From Desulfurivibrionaceae bacterium (GTDB taxonomy: Bacteria > Desulfobacterota > Desulfobulbia > Desulfobulbales > UBA5123): a stretch of DNA of 32,555 bases. The first letter of the stretch is position 1; every line of letters starts with the position of its first letter. This document shows, one piece after another, positions 24,211 to 32,370 of the stretch. Below the pieces are notes generated by a model. That model worked only from the letters and a program-made list of their open reading frames with translations. It searched no databases and was not told the DNA's origin. Where the stretch lies: contig JAQYVW010000002.1 in NCBI GenBank assembly GCA_030145325.1, forward strand, positions 69,619-102,173, read 5' to 3'. Position numbers and translations under genes: made by a program.

Positions 24211-26904
24211 TTATTTCGAGTCCAGCACCTTTCGTATCAAGATGGCAATATCCTCCTTTGCCAGTGGCTTGAGGACAAATTCCTTGATGCCCATGGCCTT
24301 CGCTTGTTCCTCGGAGATAATCGTGCTGTAGCCGGTGCAGAGTATAATGGGAAGGTCAGGGCGGACTTGCATCATTTTTGTTGCGAGTTCGGCACCGGTC
24401 ATGCCCGGCATGGTCTGGTCGGTGATAACCAGATCAAATTGATCTGGTTGTTTCAGGAAGGTATTGAGGGCCTTCAGGCTGTCGGTGCTGCCGGTTACCT
24501 GGTAGCCAAGTCTACCGAGGATTTCCTTGCCGATTTCCACCAGTATCTCTTCATCATCTATAAAGAGGATTCTTTCGTTGCCCCTTGGTGCCTGGTCGGC
24601 AATCTCGATTTGCTGTCGCACTTCCTTGGCAAGTACCGGCAAGAACACATTAAAAGCGGTTTCTTGGTCAGGTTCACTGTGCAGAGAGATAAACCCGCCA
24701 TAGCTCTTTACAATCCCATGGACAATGGAGAGCCCCATGCCGGTACCCTTGCCGGTCTCTTTGGTGGTGAAATAGGGGTCAAAGATTTTATCTCTTATGG
24801 CTGCCGGTATTCCTGGTCCAGAATCCTGGATGGAGAGATGGATAAAATTGCCCGGCGCAATGTTGGGTTCATGGGTTAGGTCTTCAGGGCCGAGGTTTAT
24901 TTCCTTTAATGAAATATCGAGTTTGCCGCCGGTTTTTTCCATGGCATGGAAGGCATTGGTGCAGAGGTTCATCAGTATTTGATTGAGCTGGGTGGGATCG
25001 GCTAAAACAAGACCGGTTTTTGCCGATATATTTTGTTTGATCTCAATGGTGGTGGGTAATGTCGGGCGCAGCATTTTGATCGCTTCCTTGACAATACTGG
25101 CTGGTTGCAGGGGGATGCACTGGTTTTCCGCCAGACGACTGAAGGCGAGAATTTGTTTCACCAGCTCTTTGGCACGAAGGCCTGCTTGCAAGACCTTGTT
25201 TAAACATTTGCCGATGGTAGAGCCTTCCTGGCTGTCTTCCCTGGCTATTTCAGCATAACCTAGAATTGCTCCCAGGATATTGTTAAAGTCGTGGGCGATG
25301 CCACCGGCCAAGGTGCCAATCGCTTCCATTTTTTGCGCTTGCTGGAGGCGAGACTCCAGGTTTATCTTTTCTTCTTCCGCCTTTTTGCGGTCGGTGATGT
25401 TACGGGCAATGCCCAGGACTCCAACCAGAGAACCATCACTTGCCAGCATCGGTGTTTTGATGGTTTCAATCTCTTCCTGGTGACCATCGCTGGCAAAGGT
25501 AATGACCTCTTCGTTGATGCTGGGCTTACTGTTAGCAATGGCTGCGGCATCATGTTTTCTGAAAAAGTCGGCCAATTCCTTATCAAAAAAGTCATAATCG
25601 GTTTTGCCGACAATCTCCTCTTGCGTTGCCCCCAGGAACTGTTCAAACCTGGGATTACAGGCAAGGTAGATGCCTTGTGGGTCTTTGAGCCAGATCAGGT
25701 CGGGGATTGTTTCAATCAAGGTGCGAAAATGCACTTCACTCTCACGGCGTGCCTTTTCGGCTTGTTGGCGGGCGGCAATATCTGTTAGTAGCTGTTGATG
25801 GGTATCCTGCAGGCTTGTCACCATATTTTCCATGGCCTTACCAAGCTGGTTGAACTCTTTAATTTTCCCTGGATGGTAGTTGGATTCCATCTTGCCGCCG
25901 GAGATGTCATCCGAATATTTCAATAAACAATGCAGGGGGGCAAAGGTGAAGCGTCTGACCACAACGATCGACAGTAAGAGGAAAATAAAGGCGCCAAGGA
26001 TCAGGGCAATTCCTTTCTGGAGGTATGAATTTCTGAGGTCGGAGAGGATCTTGTCCGTGATTGCAAAGACAATTGTGACATTGGTTGCTGCCCCTTGAAA
26101 AGTGATCTTTCTGGCGCTCAAGATCAATCCTGTGGGGGTATGGCTGATACCTGTGGAGCCGAAGAGGATTTCTTTTGTCGGGAGACGGGCGGAGTCCCAC
26201 ATGGTTTGCGTGGTGGCGGATTCCTTCCTCTCCGTTGCGCCGACAAAAGCACCGTCGGCCAAGAATAGCACGGCCTTGGAATCCGTTTCCCTCCGTATTT
26301 GTTCAAAAAGTGACATGTTATCATTGATGACCACCCCTCCGAACAGCGTGCCGAGAACCTTACCCGTTTCCTCTCTGGTGAGGGTGATCGCCCTGACCAG
26401 GACGGTGAGATCGGTGCCGTTGTTGTTAAGGCGGATGAGGGCTCCCTTGGCAAGCAGGGAAAGCTGTTTTTCGGCAATCAGGGGCAGGATCGGAGCTGCT
26501 TTGAAAAATGGCGAGCTGGCGTCGGCGATAACGTTGTTGTCGTGCCTGGCAAAGTAGAGAATATCCAAGGGGAAATCATCGATTGAGTCCAGCAGGTAAA
26601 TCAATACTTTCCGGGTGGCAGCGGGGTCACCTTGGGAAATTTTTTCGGAAAGAGCTTTGTTGCTTTTGATTGCTCGCAGAGAATAGAGGATCAATTTTTC
26701 CTGATGGGAAAGAATGTTTTCGGCAATGGCAAGTCGTTGTTTAAAAGTGTTTGATAATTGCTGACCAATCAACTGGTTGGCCGTTATATAGGTCCAGAGG
26801 AGGCCAGCAAGGGAACAGGTCAGGAAAAAAATCAGAAAATATAAGCCAATTACGGTGGATAGGCTGCGGGAATGTAATTGGTGGTTGTTTGTTGTCGCTT
26901 GCAT
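24211..26904 (-). CDS. LuxQ-like hybrid sensor histidine kinase
   Basis: An 897-residue membrane sensor. TM1 is about 17-40, the periplasmic domain 41-296, TM2 297-318. The periplasmic part carries GKVLGTLFGGVVINDNMSLF (181-200), which resembles the GEVLGFLYISVV region of Vibrio LuxQ. Inside lie a PAS domain (385-505), a kinase with His538 in GGIAHDFNNILG, an ATPase domain (DSGPGI, GKGTGMGLS) and a C-terminal receiver with Asp829 (VITDQTMPG). LuxQ is likewise a hybrid kinase. The kinase core here is of the AHDFNN type, unlike the SHE type of Vibrio LuxQ. It follows the LuxP-like gene by 75 bp, so the two probably act together. No LuxU or LuxO is nearby. Confidence 0.85.
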   Translation of the reverse strand: MQATTNNHQLHSRSLSTVIGLYFLIFFLTCSLAGLLWTYITANQLIGQQLSNTFKQRLAIAENILSHQEKLILYSLRAIKSNKALSEKISQGDPAATRKVLIYLLDSIDDFPLDILYFARHDNNVIADASSPFFKAAPILPLIAEKQLSLLAKGALIRLNNNGTDLTVLVRAITLTREETGKVLGTLFGGVVINDNMSLFEQIRRETDSKAVLFLADGAFVGATERKESATTQTMWDSARLPTKEILFGSTGISHTPTGLILSARKITFQGAATNVTIVFAITDKILSDLRNSYLQKGIALILGAFIFLLLSIVVVRRFTFAPLHCLLKYSDDISGGKMESNYHPGKIKEFNQLGKAMENMVTSLQDTHQQLLTDIAARQQAEKARRESEVHFRTLIETIPDLIWLKDPQGIYLACNPRFEQFLGATQEEIVGKTDYDFFDKELADFFRKHDAAAIANSKPSINEEVITFASDGHQEEIETIKTPMLASDGSLVGVLGIARNITDRKKAEEEKINLESRLQQAQKMEAIGTLAGGIAHDFNNILGAILGYAEIAREDSQEGSTIGKCLNKVLQAGLRAKELVKQILAFSRLAENQCIPLQPASIVKEAIKMLRPTLPTTIEIKQNISAKTGLVLADPTQLNQILMNLCTNAFHAMEKTGGKLDISLKEINLGPEDLTHEPNIAPGNFIHLSIQDSGPGIPAAIRDKIFDPYFTTKETGKGTGMGLSIVHGIVKSYGGFISLHSEPDQETAFNVFLPVLAKEVRQQIEIADQAPRGNERILFIDDEEILVEIGKEILGRLGYQVTGSTDSLKALNTFLKQPDQFDLVITDQTMPGMTGAELATKMMQVRPDLPIILCTGYSTIISEEQAKAMGIKEFVLKPLAKEDIAILIRKVLDSK

Positions 26905-26979
26905 TGTTCAATCTGTTCTCTTGGTAATGGGTTGGTGAGCAAAGAGTAAAATTATGCTCATCTCAGCCCTCAAAAGAGC

Positions 26980-28083
26980 TCACTCCTTTCCTGAATATCG
27001 AAAAGCCCTCGCCTTCAGTCGGCGGAGGGCATCCTCGGTGATCCCTTTCTCGATAAGGGTAAAGTCGCCACTATAGATGGTCGGAATCCTGTTGCTCTTC
27101 TGTTCAAGGTCTAGTCGTACCGCTTCGGCCATGGCCACGCCGTTATCGTCGTTCATGCGCATGACGGTAAGATCCATTTCACCATTGCTGATGGCTGAAA
27201 GTTCTTTACTGCCGCCTCCCCACCCATTGACCATGATTTTCCCTAACTTGCCGGTTTCGCGCAGGGCGTCAATGACCCCGAACGCCGTATCGGTGGCGCA
27301 GGTGTAGATAAACTTGACATCATGCTCCTTGATGATTTCCAAAGCGGCAGCTTTGGATTTTGCACGTTGTCCATCCGTATAGTAGGAAGCCACCAGGCGA
27401 TGGTTGGAATGTTCTTGCAGGTGATGGATGAGGGTGTCGCCGCGCATGGTGCTGACATATCCCGGAGTGAAATAGAGCATGGCATATTCCCCGTTGCCGC
27501 CGGTACGTTGCAGTAGTTGTTTGGCCAGAAACTCCGTGGTGCCGGTGGCATGGTCAAAGCCAACATACAGGAAGGGCTGCTTGCCTTCCCAGTCACGGAT
27601 GGGGGTGGTTATATTTTGTAGGATGAGTTTGGGGCGACCTTTGCTGATGATCCGTTCGATGAGTTTTTTGTGCCGCATCACGTCTAAGGTGTAGACAAGG
27701 TAATCAGGGTCTTGGGCAATGGCGGATTGGAGTTGTCGCTCTTGAAGGCGTAGTTCAGAGACCTTGGTGAAGTGTTCAATGATTTCATAACGGATGCCGA
27801 TTTCATCCATCCGCCGGGCAAATGAGGTTACACTTCGCCGCCAGTAGTCGGAAACTTGTTTGCCGGGATAGATGAAGACGATGCGGACCGGTTTTTTTTG
27901 AATATCTTTTGCCAGGGGAACGCCGGCCTGTTGAACGATGGTGTTGAATTGCTTGGTAATTGCAATCTGTTCAGGGTGGAGCAGGTGGTATTCTTGTACT
28001 GCAATATAGTCCAATGCCGATACAGGTAGCGCGTTGCCGAGCAATAGGTAGATTGAGCTTAAGATTAAAAATATTCTGCCCAT
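26980..28083 (-). CDS. luxP: LuxP-like periplasmic autoinducer-2 receptor
   Basis: A 367-residue periplasmic binding protein with a signal peptide (cleavage after VSA, near residue 23). It is very like Vibrio LuxP from end to end: YPGKQVSDYW, LILQNITTPIRDW, QPFLYVGFDHA, VNGWGGGSKEL, DLTVMRMNDDNG and the end FRYS. The LuxP residues I recall as binding AI-2-borate are all present: Gln76, Ser78, Trp81, Asn157, Arg214, Thr264, Asp265, Trp288 and Arg309, one or two below the Vibrio numbers. LuxP binds furanosyl borate diester and controls LuxQ. It is upstream of the LuxQ-like kinase, as in Vibrio luxPQ. Ribose-type binding proteins are the alternative family, but lack this residue set. Confidence 0.9.
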   Translation of the reverse strand: MGRIFLILSSIYLLLGNALPVSALDYIAVQEYHLLHPEQIAITKQFNTIVQQAGVPLAKDIQKKPVRIVFIYPGKQVSDYWRRSVTSFARRMDEIGIRYEIIEHFTKVSELRLQERQLQSAIAQDPDYLVYTLDVMRHKKLIERIISKGRPKLILQNITTPIRDWEGKQPFLYVGFDHATGTTEFLAKQLLQRTGGNGEYAMLYFTPGYVSTMRGDTLIHHLQEHSNHRLVASYYTDGQRAKSKAAALEIIKEHDVKFIYTCATDTAFGVIDALRETGKLGKIMVNGWGGGSKELSAISNGEMDLTVMRMNDDNGVAMAEAVRLDLEQKSNRIPTIYSGDFTLIEKGITEDALRRLKARAFRYSGKE

Positions 28084-28552
28084 GCTGTTTTCCCAGAAAG
28101 ATATTGCAAGTGTATCTAGTGGTATTGTTTGTTGATAGTTGATAACTAAAAGAGCGAAATGTTAAACTTAAGTGGTAAGAAGATTGAGTTATGAAACAAA
28201 GAAATCAATTTATTAGTAATAGTTCCGTTTGGAAAGTGGTTGTGTTGTTGGTAATAGATATCTATCCAAAATACATACCTTTTTGAATTTTAGTAGGATC
28301 TATTTCATCTTATTAATTTGTTTTTGTCTACCTTTTTATTTGTTCGCCGCACTCTATCAATGGATTACCTGTCACTTTTACAAATTGTGCTGATTGATGA
28401 TGCAATCAACCTGACAGGTTGATTGCATCATCAGTGGTTTGTTTTTTGCGTTGGGGGGATACTGCGGGTTGAACAGGGGGAAGGGGATGAGAATGTTTCA
28501 GCTCTTCGTTCTGGCCGGGCTTCGCAGCCAACAGTCGAGCCCGGCCCTGATC
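28084..28552. other. AT-rich intergenic region upstream of luxP
   Basis: About 470 bp without a supportable gene. The stretch 28140-28380 is markedly more AT-rich than its surroundings. It contains a perfect 12-bp palindrome ATAGATATCTAT at 28254-28265 and a strong hairpin at 28395-28433. A 31-codon ORF at 28191 has no ribosome binding site and I do not call it. The luxP promoter must lie here, but I cannot fix it. Confidence 0.5.
28395..28433. terminator. Long perfect hairpin between the acyl-CoA synthetase gene and luxP
   Basis: TGATGATGCAATCAACCT, loop GAC, then its exact complement: an 18-bp stem with a 3-nt loop. It lies about 120 bp past the end of the synthetase gene on the minus strand. 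A T-rich tract (GTTTGTTTTTTG) follows on the plus-strand side only, so it is not a textbook terminator for the minus strand; it may still end or protect that transcript. Confidence 0.5.
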
Positions 28553-30748
28553 TTACTTTGGTGCCGGACAACTATGCCGGGGGTCAAGGAGAATGCGGCA
28601 GTCGGCCACCGAGCAGCCTTGCCCCTGGGGGTGAACCATCAGCGGGTTGATGTCTAACTCGGCAATCTCCGGGTTGTCGGTGGCCAGGGCCGACAGTCTC
28701 AGTAGGCAGTGTTCCAGAGTCTCCACATCGCAGGGCTTGGCGCCACGAGCGCCGTCGAGCATGGGGAAAGCCTTGATGGAGCGGACCATGAACCGCGCTC
28801 CATTATAGCGGATGGGGGCCAGCCTAAAACTCACATCCTTGAAGATTTCCACAAAGATCCCGCCCAGGCCGAACATCAGCAATGGCCCGAAGAGTCGGTA
28901 ACGCTTGATTCCCAGGATGACCTCCACGCCGGGCGTTGCCATCTGTTGGGCATAGATGCCGGTGATTTCCGCCTCGGGCTGGTGGCTAAGCACCGTTGCC
29001 AGCATTTTCTCATAGGCGCTGGCTGCTTCCTCTGGGGTGTTGATCCCCACCTGCACTCCACCCACGTCCGATTTGTGGATGATCTGCGGCGAGACGATCT
29101 TGAAGGCGCAAGGGCCGAATTCGCTCACCGCCGCAGCCGCCTCCTCCGGGTTGGTGACCAGTCGGGCCGGCAGGACCGGGAAGCCATAGGCGGCGAGAAT
29201 CTCGTTGCCCTCCACCTCGCCGAGATATTTTTTTCCTTTTGCCAGGGCGGCATTAATCACTTGTCTGGCGCGGTTGCGGTCAACCTTGATCTCGAATTCT
29301 TGATGATGGGCGCGGGCTATCCACTGGGTATGCTGGTAGAGGGCCGACATGGCGCGGGTGGCAGTTTCCGGGAAATGGTAATGGGGAATACCGTTCTGTT
29401 GCAAGATTTCCGCGCCCTTGCTGACATCCATCAAGCCCATGAAGGAAGCCACCACGGGTTTGCCACTGGCCTTGGCCAAAGGCGGGATAACCTGGGCGGT
29501 GGCTTCGATATCGGTCATGGATTGGGGGGTGAGGATGAAAATTACCCCGTCGACATTGTCATCATTAAGGACGGCGGCCAGGGCTGATTGGTAGCGTCCC
29601 GAGCGGGCGTCGCCGATGACATCCACTGGATTATGGATGTTGGCGGCGCTGGGCAGGTGTTGGCGCAGGGTTTCGGTGGTTTCATCGCTGAATTTGGCCA
29701 GGGTCAGGCCGGAGTGGATGGTAACATCGGTGGCGATGATGCCGGGGCCGCCGGCATTGGTGATAATCGCCATCCGGTTCCCTTTCGGCAGGGGCTGGTT
29801 GCCGAAGGCTAAAGCATAATCGAACAATTCCTCGATGGTTTGCACTCGGAACACCCCGGCCTGTTGGAAGAGGGCGGTGTAGACCATTTCCGAGCCGGCC
29901 AGAGAGCCGGTGTGCGAGCTTGCCGCTTCGGCACCCTCGGCGGTCTGCCCGGATTTGATCACCAAAATGGGGGTGGGGTTATCACCGCCGGTGATCTCGC
30001 GCACGGTTTCGACAAACTCGAAGCCGTGGCGCAGTTCTTCCACATACATCATGATGATCTTGGTCTGCGGGTCGGCGTGCAGGTAGCGGATCAGGGCCAG
30101 TTCGCCGATATCTGCCTTATTGCCCACTGAGATGAATTTGGAAAAGCCCATATTGTTCTTGGCGGCAAAATCAAGCACGGCAGTGCATAACGCTCCAGAT
30201 TGGCTGACAAAGGCGATGTTGCCGGGGTTGGCAGTACGGCGGGCGAAGCTTGCGTTCAATCGCACCTGGGGATCGGTGTTGATGATCCCTAGGCAGTTGG
30301 GGCCCACCAGCCTAATATTGTTGGCCTCGCAGATCTCAATTAGTTCCCGTTCAATCTCTGCCCCTTCCTGGCCCACCTCCCTGAATCCCGCCGAGATAAC
30401 GATGATCCCCTTCACCCCTTTGGCGGCAGCTTCACGTGCCACCGCCGGAGTGCTGGCGGCTGGGACAATGAGGATGGCCATATCCACCGGGTCAGGGATT
30501 TCACTGATGGAAGCATAGGCCCGTACTCCGCATACCGAGCGCGCTTTAGGGTTTACCGGATAGATGGTACCGGGGAAATCAGCGTCAATGATGTTTTTGA
30601 ATACCGAGCGGCCCACACTGCCTGGGCGGTTGGAAGCGCCGATCACCGCCACCGAGTTGGGGCGGAAGATGGCGTCAAGTCCTGCCGGGGAGGCGGTGCG
30701 ACCACGGTCGCAGGGGTCGAAAACGGTGGGGGCGGCTGGCTGGGACAT
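28553..30748 (-). CDS. ADP-forming acyl-CoA (acetyl-CoA) synthetase, fused subunits
   Basis: A 731-residue enzyme that converts acyl-CoA plus ADP and phosphate to the acid, CoA and ATP. The order is CoA-binding domain (VIGASNRPGSVGRSV), succinyl-CoA-ligase-like domain (FVSQSGALC), a segment with the likely phosphohistidine (SSHTGSLAGSE), and an ATP-grasp domain in the last 230 residues (VEGNEILAAYGFPVLPARLV and FGLGGIFVEIFKDVSFRLAP). There is no C-terminal GNAT domain, which separates it from Pat-type protein acetyltransferases. I chose the ATG at 30748, since the 15 codons upstream look random. Its neighbours do not fix the acid used. It would conserve energy in fermentation or organic-acid oxidation. 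Confidence 0.88.
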   Translation of the reverse strand: MSQPAAPTVFDPCDRGRTASPAGLDAIFRPNSVAVIGASNRPGSVGRSVFKNIIDADFPGTIYPVNPKARSVCGVRAYASISEIPDPVDMAILIVPAASTPAVAREAAAKGVKGIIVISAGFREVGQEGAEIERELIEICEANNIRLVGPNCLGIINTDPQVRLNASFARRTANPGNIAFVSQSGALCTAVLDFAAKNNMGFSKFISVGNKADIGELALIRYLHADPQTKIIMMYVEELRHGFEFVETVREITGGDNPTPILVIKSGQTAEGAEAASSHTGSLAGSEMVYTALFQQAGVFRVQTIEELFDYALAFGNQPLPKGNRMAIITNAGGPGIIATDVTIHSGLTLAKFSDETTETLRQHLPSAANIHNPVDVIGDARSGRYQSALAAVLNDDNVDGVIFILTPQSMTDIEATAQVIPPLAKASGKPVVASFMGLMDVSKGAEILQQNGIPHYHFPETATRAMSALYQHTQWIARAHHQEFEIKVDRNRARQVINAALAKGKKYLGEVEGNEILAAYGFPVLPARLVTNPEEAAAAVSEFGPCAFKIVSPQIIHKSDVGGVQVGINTPEEAASAYEKMLATVLSHQPEAEITGIYAQQMATPGVEVILGIKRYRLFGPLLMFGLGGIFVEIFKDVSFRLAPIRYNGARFMVRSIKAFPMLDGARGAKPCDVETLEHCLLRLSALATDNPEIAELDINPLMVHPQGQGCSVADCRILLDPRHSCPAPK

Positions 30749-30964
30749 TGGTTTTCTCGTTGGTTGTGGAAACGGCGGCAAGGCCGTTGGCATGGGTTAG
30801 TGGATGAAGATTTGATCTCAGTTTTATAACATGGAAGGGGAATTGGTGGCGAAGTTTTATTGCGGAGCAAGGTTGTTAGAGATCCGGCAGATTGCCGGCG
30901 GGGGTGAAGAGTTCTAGTTGCCGGGCAAGGTATTGTTCACCACCTGGTGAACCTCGGCCAGACA

Positions 30965-31129
30965 TCATCTGCCCTTGGGGTTGGTGGTGGCGCAGTTGCA
31001 CCCGCCCGCCTGTTTGGCGGCTCTGATCTTGGCCATGATCAGAGAATGGCCGTGGATCTTGGCATCCTTGCGGATATCATCTTCCGTGTAGCCGAAACAG
31101 TGGCAGATTAGTTGTTGGTCATTTTTCAT
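30965..31129 (-). CDS. 54-residue BFD/CopZ-like [2Fe-2S] protein
   Basis: A small protein of 54 residues. It has CHCFGYTEDDI near the N-terminus and GGCNCATTNPKGR at the end, so four cysteines in two Cys-x-Cys pairs about 32 residues apart, as in BFD-like [2Fe-2S] domains (bacterioferritin-associated ferredoxin, NifU centre, CopZ N-terminal domain). The NPKGR end resembles the NPSGR stretch of CopZ-type proteins. It has a good SD (AAAGGAG) that overlaps the stop of the upstream membrane ferredoxin gene, 13 bp away, so the two are coupled. It probably passes electrons or iron; the partner is unknown. Confidence 0.8.
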   Translation of the reverse strand: MKNDQQLICHCFGYTEDDIRKDAKIHGHSLIMAKIRAAKQAGGCNCATTNPKGR

Positions 31130-31142
31130 TACTTGTCTCCTT

Positions 31143-32156
31143 TTATAACCCCAGTTGTTGATAGTAAACCTTCAAAATGTCCATGGGGATTTGTTGCTGC
31201 CAGTGACCGCTTAACCGCGCCCAAGCCCATAAGGTAAAAAAAACGGTCAGGATGCCCATGGGGATCAGCAGGGGTGGCAATTGTCGCTGCGCAGAGCTTG
31301 CAACCCCCAGGCACCCCTCAACCGGGCATGCCGCCACGCACTCCAGACAGCCGATGCATTGGGGGCTGTTGATGGATTCTTTGGTTGCCACCTCAATGGA
31401 GCCGGGGCAGATCTTTGCGCATTGGTGGCAATTAATACAAAGTTCTTGCTTCCTGGTGATCCGAAGCGGACTGAGCAAGGTGACAATACCCAGTAACGCT
31501 CCGTATGGGCATAAATAACGGCACCAGGCGTTTCGGCTAAAAAAGGAGACCACGACGAGAAAGACCAACACCCCGATGGTCATGGGGCTGGGTTTGAGGA
31601 AAAAAAGTAACATCTTGGCGTCAACCACCAGATTATAGGGAGAGCGGTTAAACGCTTCAATGGCCTGCAGATCCATCTTGAATAAAATCAAAAAAACAAA
31701 GAATGCCAGTAATAGATATTTAAGCGAGAGCAGGGGGAGGTCAAGCCAGGTCGGGGGACTCCTGAGGGTCTTTAATTTCAGGGCCAGCTTCTCAACCAGA
31801 TTGGAGGTGAAACCCACCGGGCAGATCCACCCGCAAAAACCCTTGCGAAATAGCAGGGAGATCAACAGCGCGGCGATAAAGATGGTGAGTCCGGCGGGAT
31901 GGATATCATCATAGGCGCCGGTGAGTAGCAACCGCTTGCAACCGACCAGGCCGCTGATGGGCAGAAAGGCCTCAATGGCTGGAGGGCGGGGCACAAATAG
32001 CTCTGATCTGCCACTGGCCCAGAGGGTAAAGAGGTAGAAGCGGTAACCGCAAAAGATGCAGAACAAGGTGAAGGCGGTCTGGATCGATAAGCGTAGTTTG
32101 CTAAGGTGGTTTCTTCTTGGCCAGGCAGTCATTACAGCCTCTTGTGGGGTCGCCAT
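31143..32156 (-). CDS. NapH-like membrane polyferredoxin
   Basis: A 337-residue membrane iron-sulfur protein with several hydrophobic helices. Two CxxxCP motifs on the membrane face (FCGWICPVG and WCRYLCPYGALLG) are the NapH/NosR/CcoG signature. Two [4Fe-4S] ferredoxin motifs follow (CINCHQCAKICPG and CIGCLECVAACPV). After them is a last hydrophobic segment. Relatives pass electrons from the quinol pool or ferredoxin to periplasmic reductases. AAGGAG sits before the ATG at 32156. The BFD-like gene follows it by 13 bp. No nitrate or nitrous-oxide reductase gene is adjacent, so the pathway is unknown. Confidence 0.88.
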   Translation of the reverse strand: MATPQEAVMTAWPRRNHLSKLRLSIQTAFTLFCIFCGYRFYLFTLWASGRSELFVPRPPAIEAFLPISGLVGCKRLLLTGAYDDIHPAGLTIFIAALLISLLFRKGFCGWICPVGFTSNLVEKLALKLKTLRSPPTWLDLPLLSLKYLLLAFFVFLILFKMDLQAIEAFNRSPYNLVVDAKMLLFFLKPSPMTIGVLVFLVVVSFFSRNAWCRYLCPYGALLGIVTLLSPLRITRKQELCINCHQCAKICPGSIEVATKESINSPQCIGCLECVAACPVEGCLGVASSAQRQLPPLLIPMGILTVFFTLWAWARLSGHWQQQIPMDILKVYYQQLGL

Positions 32157-32370
32157 CCTTTCTCCTTGAAGATGTCTTGCTAAATTCTTGAACTGGGCAT
32201 CCTGTCGGTGCCTGCTCTGCCGGGCAGTTGTTTCTTGGGTGGGTTATGTTAGTGTTGGCTCTTGGGAATGTGGGATATTTGCCATTAATTCTGCTCATTT
32301 TGTAAATAATAGATGAGCAACAGAGGATTGTACCACTACCCATGGTTAAGCACAAAAGTTTGGCAGTCAG
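32157..32370. other. Intergenic region upstream of the NapH-like gene
   Basis: About 214 bp with no gene I can support. It should contain the promoter of the NapH-like gene. A 24-codon ORF at 32313 on the plus strand lacks a ribosome binding site and runs into the repeat, so I do not call it. Confidence 0.4.

Noticed and set aside
28191-28286. 31-codon ORF upstream of luxP
   Set aside because: No ribosome binding site, unusual composition and no recognisable motif; it lies in AT-rich noncoding DNA.
28553-30748. Protein acetyltransferase (Pat type) as identity of the acyl-CoA synthetase
   Set aside because: No GNAT domain is present at either end; the length and ATP-grasp part fit a metabolic ADP-forming synthetase.
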